Positions 14,916-23,900 of a stretch of 24,422 bases of DNA are shown one piece after another. Below the pieces are notes generated by a model. It was not told the origin of the DNA. It saw only the letters and a program-made list of their open reading frames with translations, and made no database searches. Positions within the stretch are counted from its first letter, which is position 1; every line of letters starts with the position of its first letter. The stretch spans positions 15,285 to 39,706 of the forward strand of contig DBNW01000041.1 of NCBI GenBank assembly GCA_002299425.1, read 5' to 3'. Source of the DNA: Methylococcaceae bacterium UBA662 (lineage in GTDB: Bacteria; Pseudomonadota; Gammaproteobacteria; Methylococcales; Methylomonadaceae). A program made the position numbers and the translations under genes.

Positions 14916-15422
14916 ATGGTTTATAAAACAGTCAACGCCGCCGTCGGGCTGGCTAATTTAACCCTTTCGGCGGCGGAGGTGCACGGTATGGCCTCGGGTA
15001 TGTTATGCGCCGAAGCCCAAACGCCCTGTAGCGATTGGCTAAAAGAAAACTTCACTGGCTTGACTGTGCCAGACGGCGACCGAGTGCTCCTTGAGCGCTT
15101 ATTTGCAGAAACCGGACGCTTGCTAGCCAGTGATAATTTTGCCTTTGAGCTGCTGCTGCCCGATGACGAGAACGCACTCGGTGAACGGGTCATTGCCCTA
15201 AAAAGCTGGTGTCAGGGGTTTTTGTACGGTGTTGGCATGGTAACCAAAACGCTCGGCGACAACCTAGAAACCCAGGAAATACTCAGTGACATCAGCGAGT
15301 TCAGCAAGCTGGATGCACACGCCGAAGGCGAGGAAGACGAACAAGCCTACAGTGAAATAATAGAATACCTGCGTACCGCCGTCATGATTCTACGCCATAA
15401 TTTTTCTGCTAAACGGACATAA
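14916..15422 (+). CDS. ygfB: YgfB/UPF0149 family protein
   Basis: A 168-residue acidic helical protein of the UPF0149 (YgfB/YecA) family. Recognisable elements are the N-terminal LSAAEVHGMASGMLC, the central FAFELLLPDDENALGERV followed by LKSWCQGFLYGVG, and the C-terminal LEDISEFSKLD-like segment (here ILSDISEFSKLDAH) with EYLRTAVMIL. In Pseudomonas, YgfB has been linked to expression of ampDh3 and beta-lactam tolerance; no molecular activity can be read from the sequence. It leads ygfB-pepP-ubiH, 6 bp before pepP, an order conserved in gammaproteobacteria, and is divergent from the zapA group. Confidence 0.9.
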   Translation: MVYKTVNAAVGLANLTLSAAEVHGMASGMLCAEAQTPCSDWLKENFTGLTVPDGDRVLLERLFAETGRLLASDNFAFELLLPDDENALGERVIALKSWCQGFLYGVGMVTKTLGDNLETQEILSDISEFSKLDAHAEGEEDEQAYSEIIEYLRTAVMILRHNFSAKRT

Positions 15423-15428
15423 GAAAAA

Positions 15429-16736
15429 ATGCAAAAAAGCGAATTTAACAAGCGCCGCCAGCACTTGCTGCAAAAAATCGGTCCGGGCAACCTAGGCTTG
15501 CTGGCCAGTGCCGGTGTGCAAACCCGCAACCGCGATGTTCATTACCCGTTCCGGCAAGACAGCGATTTCTACTATTTGACCGGCTTCAACGAAGCGGATG
15601 CCTTAGCCGTCTTCATACCCGGTCGTGAGCAAGGCGAATACCTGTTGTTTTGCCGTGAATTCGATGAAAAAAAAGCCTTGTGGGAAGGCACTCATGCCGG
15701 TTTGGCAGGCGCCGTGCAGCAGTTCCAGGCCGATGAGTCTTTTTCCATTGATGACGTGGACAGTATTTTGCCCGGCTTGCTGGAAGGCAAGCGCAAAGTG
15801 TTTTATCCCATGGGCCAAGACCCGGAACTAGACCACAGTCTGCAAAATTGGCTGCGGCATATCCGTCGGCAATCCAGAAGCGGCGTGGCGGCACCAGACG
15901 AGCTGATCGCATTGGACGTGTTATTGCACGAAATGCGTTTACGCAAAAGCCCGGCCGAACGCAAGCTGATGCGCCGTGCCGCCGAGGTGTCGGCCGGTGC
16001 CCACGTCAAGGCCATGCAAACCGCTAAGGCGGGGCTGTTTGAATACCAGGTGGAAGCTGAGCTGCTTTACTATTGCGCCCAAAACGGCTTGCGTGCGACC
16101 GCCTATCCTTCCATCGTCGCCGCTGGCCACAACGCCTGCACCCTGCATTACACCAGCAACCACAGCACGCTCAAGGACGGCGATTTACTACTGATTGACG
16201 CCGGTGCCGAATGCGACCATTACGCCGCTGACATTACCCGCACGTTTCCTGTCTCTGGCTATTTTAGCGAGGCGCAAAAAACCCTCTACCAATTGGTCTT
16301 AGATGCCCAATTGGCAGCACTTGAAAAAATTCATCCCGGCGCCTTGTGGATTGAGTTTCATGATGCCGCAGTTGAAGTATTGAGCCAAGGCCTGCTGGAT
16401 CTCGGCTTAGTAAACGGTCGGCTAAAAACCGTTATCAAAAAAGAAAAATACAAACCCTTCTACCCGCACCGCACCGGCCATTGGCTGGGCATGGATGTTC
16501 ACGACGTCGGCGATTATAAAATCGATGGGCAATGGCGGCCCTTGCAACCGGGCATGGTGCTGACCGTGGAACCCGGCCTGTACATCCCGGCTGATTGCAA
16601 AGAGGTTGATAAAAAATGGCGGGGCATCGGCATACGCATTGAAGACGCTGTGCTGGTGACTAAAAACGGCCATGACGTATTGACCGCCGGAGTACCGAAA
16701 ACCATCGCAGAAATTGAAGCCCTTATGCAAGGTTAG
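15429..16736 (+). CDS. pepP: Xaa-Pro aminopeptidase P
   Basis: PepP removes an N-terminal residue that precedes proline. The 435-residue protein has the N-terminal Xaa-Pro peptidase domain (RNRDVHYPFRQDSDFYYLTG) and a C-terminal pita-bread metallopeptidase domain. All five ligands of the dimetal (Mn) centre are present: D257 (LLIDAGAE), D268 (ADITRTFP), H351 (TGHWLGMDVHD), E381 (TVEPGLYIP) and E405 (GIRIEDAV). The length is nearly that of E. coli PepP (441). It sits 6 bp after ygfB and 2 bp before ubiH. Cytoplasmic, with no signal peptide. Confidence 0.95.
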   Translation: MQKSEFNKRRQHLLQKIGPGNLGLLASAGVQTRNRDVHYPFRQDSDFYYLTGFNEADALAVFIPGREQGEYLLFCREFDEKKALWEGTHAGLAGAVQQFQADESFSIDDVDSILPGLLEGKRKVFYPMGQDPELDHSLQNWLRHIRRQSRSGVAAPDELIALDVLLHEMRLRKSPAERKLMRRAAEVSAGAHVKAMQTAKAGLFEYQVEAELLYYCAQNGLRATAYPSIVAAGHNACTLHYTSNHSTLKDGDLLLIDAGAECDHYAADITRTFPVSGYFSEAQKTLYQLVLDAQLAALEKIHPGALWIEFHDAAVEVLSQGLLDLGLVNGRLKTVIKKEKYKPFYPHRTGHWLGMDVHDVGDYKIDGQWRPLQPGMVLTVEPGLYIPADCKEVDKKWRGIGIRIEDAVLVTKNGHDVLTAGVPKTIAEIEALMQG

Positions 16737-16738
16737 TC

Positions 16739-17962
16739 ATGCGCGAAGACTACGATTTGATCATTGTAGGCGGCGGCTTAGCGGGCAACAGCTTGGCCTT
16801 AGCCTTACGCCACACAGGGTTGCACATAGCGCTAATCGAAGCCCTCACGCCGGCGCAACAAGCTAACGCAGCCGCCGGCGACCGAGCACTGGCCTTGGCC
16901 ACAGGCACCGTCAGCCTGCTGGAACACTGGGGTGCCTGGCAAGCCGTGGCCGACAAAGCCACCGCCATTGAACACATCCATGTCTCAGACCGCGGTCATT
17001 TTGGTAAAACCCGGCTCTCTGCTAAGCAGCACAAGGTCGCCGCTTTCGGCCATGTGGTAGTGGCCCGGGATATTGAACAGCATCTGCGCGAATGCGTAGC
17101 GCAAGCAGGCATCACGCAAATAAGCCCGGGTCGACTCATGGGCGTAATGTCGGGCAAAGAGGCCATTAACGTGAGCCTAAAACACGGCCAAACGTCGTTA
17201 AACTTAAGTGCCAAACTGTTGGTCGGTGCCGACGGTGGCCAATCTTCAGTCCGGCAGTTGCTGGATATTGACCAAGAAACCGTCGCTTACCAGCAAACGG
17301 CGCTGGTCACCTGCGTTAAAACCCAACGACCCAACCAGAATACCGCTTTCGAGCGTTTTACGCCCTCAGGCCCGCTGGCCTTGTTGCCGGTTGGGCAGCG
17401 TCTGTCCTCTGTGGTTTGGACGCGCACCAGCGAAGAAGCCGAAGCGTTGTTATTAGGCAGTGAAGCCGATTTTTTGCAGGAATTGCAGGACTGTTTCGGC
17501 TATTTCCTCGGGCAATTGGATTTGGTGGCACCGCGCCGGGCGTTTGCGCTGTCACGGGTACGCGCTAAACGCATGAGTTCCGAGCGCGCAGTCATTGTTG
17601 GCAATGCGGCGCATCAATTGCACCCGGTGGCGGGACAAGGGTTTAACTTAGGCTTGCGCGATGTCGCCGTATTGGCCGACAAACTTACCGAAGCCGTCCG
17701 GGATGGCCGGGATATTGGTTCCAAGGCACTGCTTAGCGATTATGTGGCGGCCAGAAACCTAGACCACCAACGGGTCATTCACTTTACCGATGGCTTGGTG
17801 CGCTTGTTCTCCAACGACTGGCTACCTTTGGCCGCAGCGAGAAATATCGGTTTGTTGGTTTTTGATCATCTGCCCTTTGCCAAAGAACACTTGGTCAGCC
17901 GGGCCATGGGCTTGGCTTTATTGCCAACGGCCCGCCAAAAAACCGGGCCATCGCGGCACTAA
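16739..17962 (+). CDS. ubiH: 2-octaprenyl-6-methoxyphenyl hydroxylase UbiH
   Basis: UbiH is a class A flavin monooxygenase that hydroxylates the ring in aerobic ubiquinone synthesis. In 407 residues it has the FAD Rossmann motif GGGLAGNSLALAL (G11, G13, G16), the DG motif GADGGQSSVRQ (D165, G166) and the late flavin motif IVGNAAHQLHPVAGQGFNLGLRD (G288 onward). The latter has Asn in place of the GDAAH aspartate, as I recall for E. coli UbiH too. AAGDRALALATGTVSLLEHWG is typical of UbiH. The start follows pepP by 2 bp with AAGG as ribosome-binding site. The usual partner ubiI/visC is absent; the operon ends here at a 36-bp palindrome. Confidence 0.92.
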   Translation: MREDYDLIIVGGGLAGNSLALALRHTGLHIALIEALTPAQQANAAAGDRALALATGTVSLLEHWGAWQAVADKATAIEHIHVSDRGHFGKTRLSAKQHKVAAFGHVVVARDIEQHLRECVAQAGITQISPGRLMGVMSGKEAINVSLKHGQTSLNLSAKLLVGADGGQSSVRQLLDIDQETVAYQQTALVTCVKTQRPNQNTAFERFTPSGPLALLPVGQRLSSVVWTRTSEEAEALLLGSEADFLQELQDCFGYFLGQLDLVAPRRAFALSRVRAKRMSSERAVIVGNAAHQLHPVAGQGFNLGLRDVAVLADKLTEAVRDGRDIGSKALLSDYVAARNLDHQRVIHFTDGLVRLFSNDWLPLAAARNIGLLVFDHLPFAKEHLVSRAMGLALLPTARQKTGPSRH

Positions 17963-17988
17963 TGGGCTGGGCTGATTTTGCCATAAGC

Positions 17989-18024
17989 CCGTTTACTGGC
18001 ATGGCAAGCCATGCCAGTAAACGG
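17989..18024. repeat. Perfect 36-bp palindrome between convergent genes
   Basis: Two 17-bp arms, CCGTTTACTGGCATGGC and its exact reverse complement, surround a 2-nt centre (AA). Beyond a 2-nt bulge the pairing continues for four more bases (AAGC at 17985-17988 with GCTT at 18027-18030). It fills the 77-bp gap between the ends of ubiH and the convergent cytochrome gene. No T-run follows on either strand, but such a strong stem could still stop transcription or protect 3' ends from both sides. A related core occurs at 14020-14036. Confidence 0.85.
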
Positions 18025-18039
18025 CGGCTTGACCTGAGC

Positions 18040-18942
18040 TTAAGGCCGGTGTTTCTGAATTTGGTTTTTGATGGCCTGCCAAGCTTGGTTTAAGACTGAC
18101 AACAACCAGGCAGGCAAGGGTGCCAACACGGTTTGTGTGCTACGCCACACTTTCACCAACGTCAAATCTTCCGGGTTATCCCGCCATTTTTGATAATTAG
18201 CACCGATGCCCTCGACAAAAACCGGCTTAAACAACCACATTTCCAAAATGGAAGTGACCCACATAAAGGCAAAGGATATGCCCATGCCCATGCCCGCCAA
18301 AATTACCAGCCAGGCAAAAATGGGATGAAACTTAGTCAACCACCAAGACAAAATATCCGCCAACAAAAACACATAAGGCATGCCGATAGCCAGGCATTTG
18401 TAGGGCGTAGGCGTGGTTTCAGCGAAGCTGAAAATCAGTCCGACAAACATAAAAATAAAACTGATGCCGAACAAGTGAATGTGCGAAACCCGCGTTAGTG
18501 AGGAGAAGGTCGCCCCGGTGTCTTCTGTGGTATAGGTTTTTAGCACCTCAAAATCTTTAAAGTTGGGGATGCCCGAGGCGGCTTCGTTATGGCACATCAC
18601 GCACCGCTGTTCGATAATTTTTTCGATGCCTTGGTCTTGGTAAGCCTGTTCATCGGCACCGTGCCTAACCCATTCGATGATTTTAAAACGTTCCTGCTCC
18701 GGGGCATTGGCTTTCATGGCCCCTTCCAGTTGGTTTTCCAGCACGGTGCCGGAACGGTTGCCGTAGTAGCTATAAACAATATCTTCAACGGACAAGCCAA
18801 GTTGACCGTCGGCCATGCCGTGGGTGAATAAAATTTGGATCAGGGCGAACAAATAACCCACACCCACCGTGCAAAGATAACCGGTAAACAAAACCTTGAC
18901 GGGCGCGTCGAGGTCTTTGAGGGGGATAAGTTTTGAAGTCAT
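18040..18942 (-). CDS. Membrane-bound monohaem cytochrome c-like protein of unknown function
   Basis: I do not recognise a named family. The 300-residue protein has one c-type haem site, RCVMCHNEA (C114, C117, H118), and about four membrane helices: 14-40, 153-173, 184-203 and 206-230. With the N-terminus inside, the haem-bearing loop (41-152) faces the periplasm, as cytochrome c maturation requires. The second helix begins SHIHLFGISFIFMF with H154 and H156, and H206 (KFHPIFAW) lies between helices; such His residues could bind further haem or metal, but this is speculation. Start: AAGGA at 18949-18953 is well spaced before the ATG. It is divergent from a Tat-exported flavoprotein and convergent with ubiH, so a role in electron transfer to the respiratory chain is plausible. 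Confidence 0.75.
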   Translation of the reverse strand: MTSKLIPLKDLDAPVKVLFTGYLCTVGVGYLFALIQILFTHGMADGQLGLSVEDIVYSYYGNRSGTVLENQLEGAMKANAPEQERFKIIEWVRHGADEQAYQDQGIEKIIEQRCVMCHNEAASGIPNFKDFEVLKTYTTEDTGATFSSLTRVSHIHLFGISFIFMFVGLIFSFAETTPTPYKCLAIGMPYVFLLADILSWWLTKFHPIFAWLVILAGMGMGISFAFMWVTSILEMWLFKPVFVEGIGANYQKWRDNPEDLTLVKVWRSTQTVLAPLPAWLLSVLNQAWQAIKNQIQKHRP

Positions 18943-19292
18943 GGCAATTCCTTACTGGGGGTGGTTGATGGGCTTGCAGTACTTTTCTAGGTGCATCAGC
19001 AATGGCTGGCATTTTAACCCTATTGTTAAGACCCGTATGCTCTGCGGCATTGACACTGTGTTTTAATGCAGCGACAAAGCGTGCGACACCCGTTAAACCG
19101 ACACCTACAACCCGGGTCGGCGCAACTTAAGAACCTGTTTAACACCTTGCTAGGGCAACAGCAAGCGGTTGCCGAATAGTCACTGGCACTATTGAACCTA
19201 CGGTGCGTCCGTGCCACCTTTTCAGGTCTTGACGCAACCCATCCGAGTGGCTAGCATCGCCAAGCAACGCCTTATTCCACCCGGATAACGTC
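18943..19292. other. 350-bp divergent intergenic region
   Basis: No credible gene lies here. It separates the divergent cytochrome and flavin oxidase genes. A good promoter for the oxidase is at 19229-19257. Upstream of it is a dyad, AATAGT-N7-ACTATT (19175-19193), flanked by GGTT and AACC, a possible operator or hairpin. A TAAAAT on the minus strand (about 19012-19017) could be a -10 for the cytochrome gene, but no -35 is visible. I saw no tRNA or recognisable small RNA. Confidence 0.5.
19229..19257 (+). promoter_or_regulatory. Sigma-70-type promoter for the flavin oxidase gene
   Basis: TTGACG (19229-19234), a 17-bp spacer and TAGCAT (19252-19257) form the best sigma-70 promoter I see in the window. 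Transcription would start near 19264, giving a leader of about 30 nt before the ATG at 19293. Confidence 0.55.
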
Positions 19293-20903
19293 ATGCCTCA
19301 CTCCACTGTGTCCCGTCGCCTGCTGCGGGCCTTGCAATCAGCCCGTCAAGAAAACCTTAAAGAACAGGGCTTGCCGGAAGCCATCCCGCATCAGGCCGCA
19401 GCGTGGTCGCGGCGAGAATTTTTGCAAGCGGGTGCGCTCATTGGCCTAGGCGGTGCCGCAGCCGCTTGGTTGCCTAACCCGGCCTTAGCAAAACCGAATG
19501 CGCCGACGCTGCCTCGGGTGGCCGTGATTGGCGCAGGCATTGCCGGTTTGAATGCCGCCTATCAACTCAAAAAGGCCGGCGTCATGGCCACCGTTTACGA
19601 GGCCTCCGGCCGGGTGGGCGGGCGTATACACTCGGTAAAAAATGCCTTAGGAGATGGCTTGGCGGTGGACCTCGGCGGCGAACTGATTAATTCAGACCAT
19701 GCCGACATGTTGGCGTTGGTTCAAGACTTCGGTATTAAACTCTACAATCGCACTGAGGACGCAGAGCAGGGCCACATCCCCAACGAAGCGTTTTGGTTTG
19801 ATGGGACGGCCTACAGTGCGGCGCAAGTCGTCACCGATTTACGCCCCTTAGCCCGGCAAATCGCTGCCGATGCCGCCCTGTTGGATGCGCACTACGCCGC
19901 CTACGCGGCAAAATTTGACCGCTGGTCGGTACACGATTACCTGGAGGCACAGGCCGGTAAAATCCGGGCGCCGTATATCCGTTCGTTAATCGAAAACACC
20001 CTCCGCACGGAATACGGCGTGGAGCCGGAAAATGCCTCCGCCTTGCAGTTGTTGTTTAATTTGCCCAGCGTTCAAGGTCAGGCGGTGAATCTGCTTAGCC
20101 AGAGTGATGAAGTGTACGCAGTGCTGGGTGGCAGTGCCGAAATCACCGACGCCCTAGCGCGCGCCCTAACCGGCCAAATAAAAACCAACCGGTATCTGAC
20201 CGGTATACGCAAAACAACATCCGGCCTATGGCTCAGTTTTGCCGATCACTCGGCGGTCGAGGCCGACATGGTCATTATCGCCATTCCGTTTACTGTGCTG
20301 CGCACTGTTTTTATCGACGCACCGTTGCCGGCACGCTTGCGTCAGTTCATTGGGGAGGCTGTGCTGGGCGCAAACGAAAAACTGATGGCCGGTTTTAGCC
20401 GCCGGTTTTGGCGCACTGAAACCGGCTTTTCCCTGGCCGCCTGGTCGGATTTTGGTTTTTCCCAAGTATGGGATGAAAGCCTGCGCCAACCTGAAAAAAA
20501 AGCCGGCATCCTGAATTTTTTCTTGGGCGGCCGGGACGTTATCAACGCCCAAAGGGTGTCGCCCCGTACCTTAATCAACCGCTTCAACGGCCTGATGGAA
20601 CGTCACTTACCCGGAGCAACGGCGGCGGCAACAGGCCGCTTTATCAGAAGCCGCTGGCTGCAAAATTATCTCAGCTTTGGCGCCTACACCAGTTTCAAGC
20701 CAGGGCAGCTGTCAAGGTTTCAAGAGCATTTTTGGGTTGAGGCTCAAGACCCGGCCGAGTGCCAGGCCGTTACAGCGGGCAATTTAGTGTTTGCAGGCGA
20801 ACACCTTAGCGATGAATACTACGGCTTCATGAACGGTGCCGCCCAAACCGGACGACTGGCCGCTAAAACCGTGCTGGCCCTGTTGCGGCAAAAAGCCAGT
20901 TAG
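19293..20903 (+). CDS. Tat-exported flavin amine oxidase family protein
   Basis: A 536-residue FAD oxidase of the monoamine/L-amino acid oxidase family. A twin-arginine signal starts at SRREFLQAG (R40, R41) and is followed by a hydrophobic stretch and the cleavage site PALA, residue 66, so the mature protein should fold with FAD in the cytoplasm and be exported. The 38-residue pre-Tat extension is a feature I associate with this family. FAD binding: VIGAGIAGLNAAYQL (G80, G82, G85) and YEASGRVGGRI with E103. The C-terminal FAGEHLSDEYYGFMNGAAQTG closes the flavin site. The Cys that anchors FAD covalently in eukaryotic MAO is absent. The substrate (amine, amino acid or other) cannot be read. It is divergent from a membrane cytochrome c-like gene and convergent with hrpA. 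Confidence 0.87.
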   Translation: MPHSTVSRRLLRALQSARQENLKEQGLPEAIPHQAAAWSRREFLQAGALIGLGGAAAAWLPNPALAKPNAPTLPRVAVIGAGIAGLNAAYQLKKAGVMATVYEASGRVGGRIHSVKNALGDGLAVDLGGELINSDHADMLALVQDFGIKLYNRTEDAEQGHIPNEAFWFDGTAYSAAQVVTDLRPLARQIAADAALLDAHYAAYAAKFDRWSVHDYLEAQAGKIRAPYIRSLIENTLRTEYGVEPENASALQLLFNLPSVQGQAVNLLSQSDEVYAVLGGSAEITDALARALTGQIKTNRYLTGIRKTTSGLWLSFADHSAVEADMVIIAIPFTVLRTVFIDAPLPARLRQFIGEAVLGANEKLMAGFSRRFWRTETGFSLAAWSDFGFSQVWDESLRQPEKKAGILNFFLGGRDVINAQRVSPRTLINRFNGLMERHLPGATAAATGRFIRSRWLQNYLSFGAYTSFKPGQLSRFQEHFWVEAQDPAECQAVTAGNLVFAGEHLSDEYYGFMNGAAQTGRLAAKTVLALLRQKAS

Positions 20904-20991
20904 GGCAGCCGTATGGACACGCTGACAGGGGTGGTCGCCGTGGGGCGGTGTTTAATCGAAACCACGGACAGGCCGGTACCGTAAGCTTGGC

Positions 20992-23900
20992 TTAACCCCG
21001 CTCATCCCAAAGCTTGTCCATCCGTTTTACCGACACCGGGTAAGCGGTTTTCAATTGCTGAGCAAACAACGACACCCTAAATTCCTCCAGTGCCCAGCGG
21101 AACGGGTCTTGTTCCGGTAAGACCGATTCTTTTTTTAGCCGTTTTTCCACGTCATTCCAAAAACGGGTGGCGTAGCGGTTGATTTCCTGGACTTTTTGCG
21201 GGGTGTTATCGCGCTTGTCCAAACGGTAGTGCATGGCCTGCAAATAACGCGGCACATGCCGCAACTGGCTGTAGGGCGTGGTCTTGACGAAGCCGCAATA
21301 GACCAACAAGGCCAATTGCTGGTTGAGGTCTTGAATCAGCGGGTCGCTGGCGTTGCCTTTTTTCAGTTGCCCGACGAGAGCACCGTATTGGTCGAGGATG
21401 CCTAACACGGTTTGGCCAGCGGAATTGGCAAAAGTCAACAAATGGCCCTTGTTTTCTGTCACGGTTGCCGCAAACGCCGCTTGTGTGCGGATGACGGCGC
21501 GGCCTTCCAAAAATACGCCGTGCAAGATCATTTCCAGCAGGTCTTCCTTGCAGTTCAGGCTGGCGAGTGCGGGCACAAAGGGGTGTTTGGGCAGGTTTTG
21601 ATAAATCAAACCGGCAGCCATTGAGTGCGGCATATTTTTCAGCAAATAGCTGCACTCTTTTCGCAGTTGCAGCCGCAGCAGGCGCAGCAAACCGGCCTGG
21701 TGCTGGCGTTCGGCCTTCTCCAACGTGTCAAACAGTTTCACGCCGACGCTGTCGCCTTCATCGACGATGGCCGGAAAGCCGCTGAAACGCTGCCCTTTTT
21801 GGATAAACGGGTACTGCTCCGGAAGGTCGTCAAAGGCCCAGCCGATGCAGCCGGTGTAATGCATTTCCTCGGCGGCGATTTCATCGAAGCGGTCACCGGC
21901 TTTGGCGGCATGGGCCAGTTGCAATTTTTTCAAGTCCCGGCCATAGTCCAGCAGTTTGCCGTCCTCGCCGATGACGCGGAAATTCATTTTCAAATGCGCC
22001 GGCAGGCCGTCCGTGACCCAGGCGTTCAGCGGCACCGATTCGCCGGTGAGTTTCCTCAAACGGTTGCCTAGCCAGTCGTACAGCGAACCCTTAAAATCCG
22101 GCTCAATGTCCAAACACTGCTTGACCGTCTGCGGCACCGGCACAAAATGTTTGCGTAGCGGTTTCGGCAATGCCTTGATTAGCGCGATACATTTTTCTTC
22201 CAACAGGCCCGGCACCAGCCATTCAAACGGCGTGTTGCCCAGTTGGTTAAGCTGGTGGATGGGAATGATGGCAGTCACGCCGTCTTCGTCATGCCCCGGC
22301 TCAAACCGATAGTGCAGCGCGAGGGCCAGGTTGCCGACTTTTTTGCTGTCGGGATAAGCCCAGTCGCTGACGTAGCCGTCCTGCTCACGGGTCAGGTCTG
22401 CTTTGGTCAAAAACAACACCTTGGGGTTGGCTTTTTCGGCGCTCTTGCGCCATTGGTCCAGGGTGATGCCGTTGACGACTTCAGGCGGCAGGCGGCTGTC
22501 GTAAAATTGGTACAGCCACAGCTCGTCCTCGACCAAATCGACGCGCCGGCCTTTGTGCTGGAGGGTGCCGACTTCCTCCAGCAGCTTCTGATTGGCGACA
22601 AAAAACGGCGCGTTGCTGTGGTATTCGTGCGCCACCAAGGCCGATTGGATGAACAGCATCCTCGCGCCTTTTGGATCGATGTTTTCATAGGGTACCTTGC
22701 GCCCGGTTTGCAAGGTCAGGCCGTACAACATAGTCCGTTCATAGACGCCGCACCGCCCGGCTTTTTTCTCCCAATGCGGGTCGTGGTAGGTGCGCTTGAT
22801 TAAATGCCCGGCGCATTGCTCTATCCATTCCGGCTCGATGCGGGCGACGGTGCGGGCATACACCTTGCTGGTTTCGACCTGCTCGGCGGCCATGATCCAT
22901 TTTGGCCGGGTTTTGTGCAGGCCGGAACCGGGGAAGATGAAAAACTTCAAGCCGCGCGCGCCTAGGTATTCGTATTGCTCGTGGCGGAAGCCGATGTTCG
23001 ATAGCAGGCCGGCCAGCAAGGCACGGTGGATATTTTCGTAAGGGTAGTCGGGGCTGGGTGGTGCCAGTGCCACCTGGCCTCTTTTTGCCAACGGCAGGGC
23101 GTTAACGTGGCTTATTTGCGAAATCTGATGGGTTGTTTTGTCTTGGGCAGGTGTGGTTAACGGTAGCCGCCTGGTCGGCGGCTCATTAACGGTCATGCCC
23201 AAATCGCCCTTAATAACCTGCATGATCTGGGCATGGTTGTCGTGCCATTCGCGCATCCGCAAATAGGACAAGAAATGCGTCTGGCAATACTGGCGCAGCT
23301 TGCTGTTGGACAAATGTTTTTTCTGCGCCTCGAAGGTGTGCCACAAATTCAGCAACGACAAGAAATCCGACTCGGGATGGCGGAACAGGGCGTGTTTGGC
23401 TTCGGCCTGCGGCATTTTGTCGGCCGGTTTCTCGCGTGGGTCCTGGATGCTGAGCACGGCGACGATAATGGCGACCTCGGACAAACAGCCTTCTCCGTGG
23501 GCGGCAACCAGCATCCGCGCCAGTTTTGGGTCGGTGGGGAATTTCGCCAACTGCCTGCCGATGTCGGTCAACTGGCCTTGTTTGTCCAGCGCGTTGACCT
23601 CCTGCAACAAGGTCTTGCCGTCGCGAATCATTTTCTCGTCCGGCGGTTCGATGAACGGGAAATCGGCAATGTCGCCCAAATTCAACGCCGCCATCTGTAA
23701 GATAACCGCCGATAAATTGGTGCGCAGGATTTCCGGTTCGGTAAAAGCCGGCCGCGCTTCAAAATCTTCACGCGAATACAAACGGATGCAAATGCCATCG
23801 GCCACCCGCCCGCAGCGCCCGGCGCGCTGGTTGGCACTGGACTGCGCCACCCGCTCGATCGGCAGGCGCTGGATTTTGCTTTTGTGGCTGTAGCGGCTGA

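Noticed and set aside
19026..19217. 63-codon Cys-rich minus-strand open frame in the divergent intergenic region
   Set aside because: It has an odd Cys/Arg-rich composition and no ribosome-binding site, and it covers the region upstream of the oxidase promoter; chance is the simpler explanation.
22243..22803. 186-codon open frame on the plus strand opposite hrpA
   Set aside because: It is fully antisense to well-conserved HrpA coding sequence and its translation shows no domain or typical start signal. The same holds for 23300-23893, 23233-23700 and 21625-22071.
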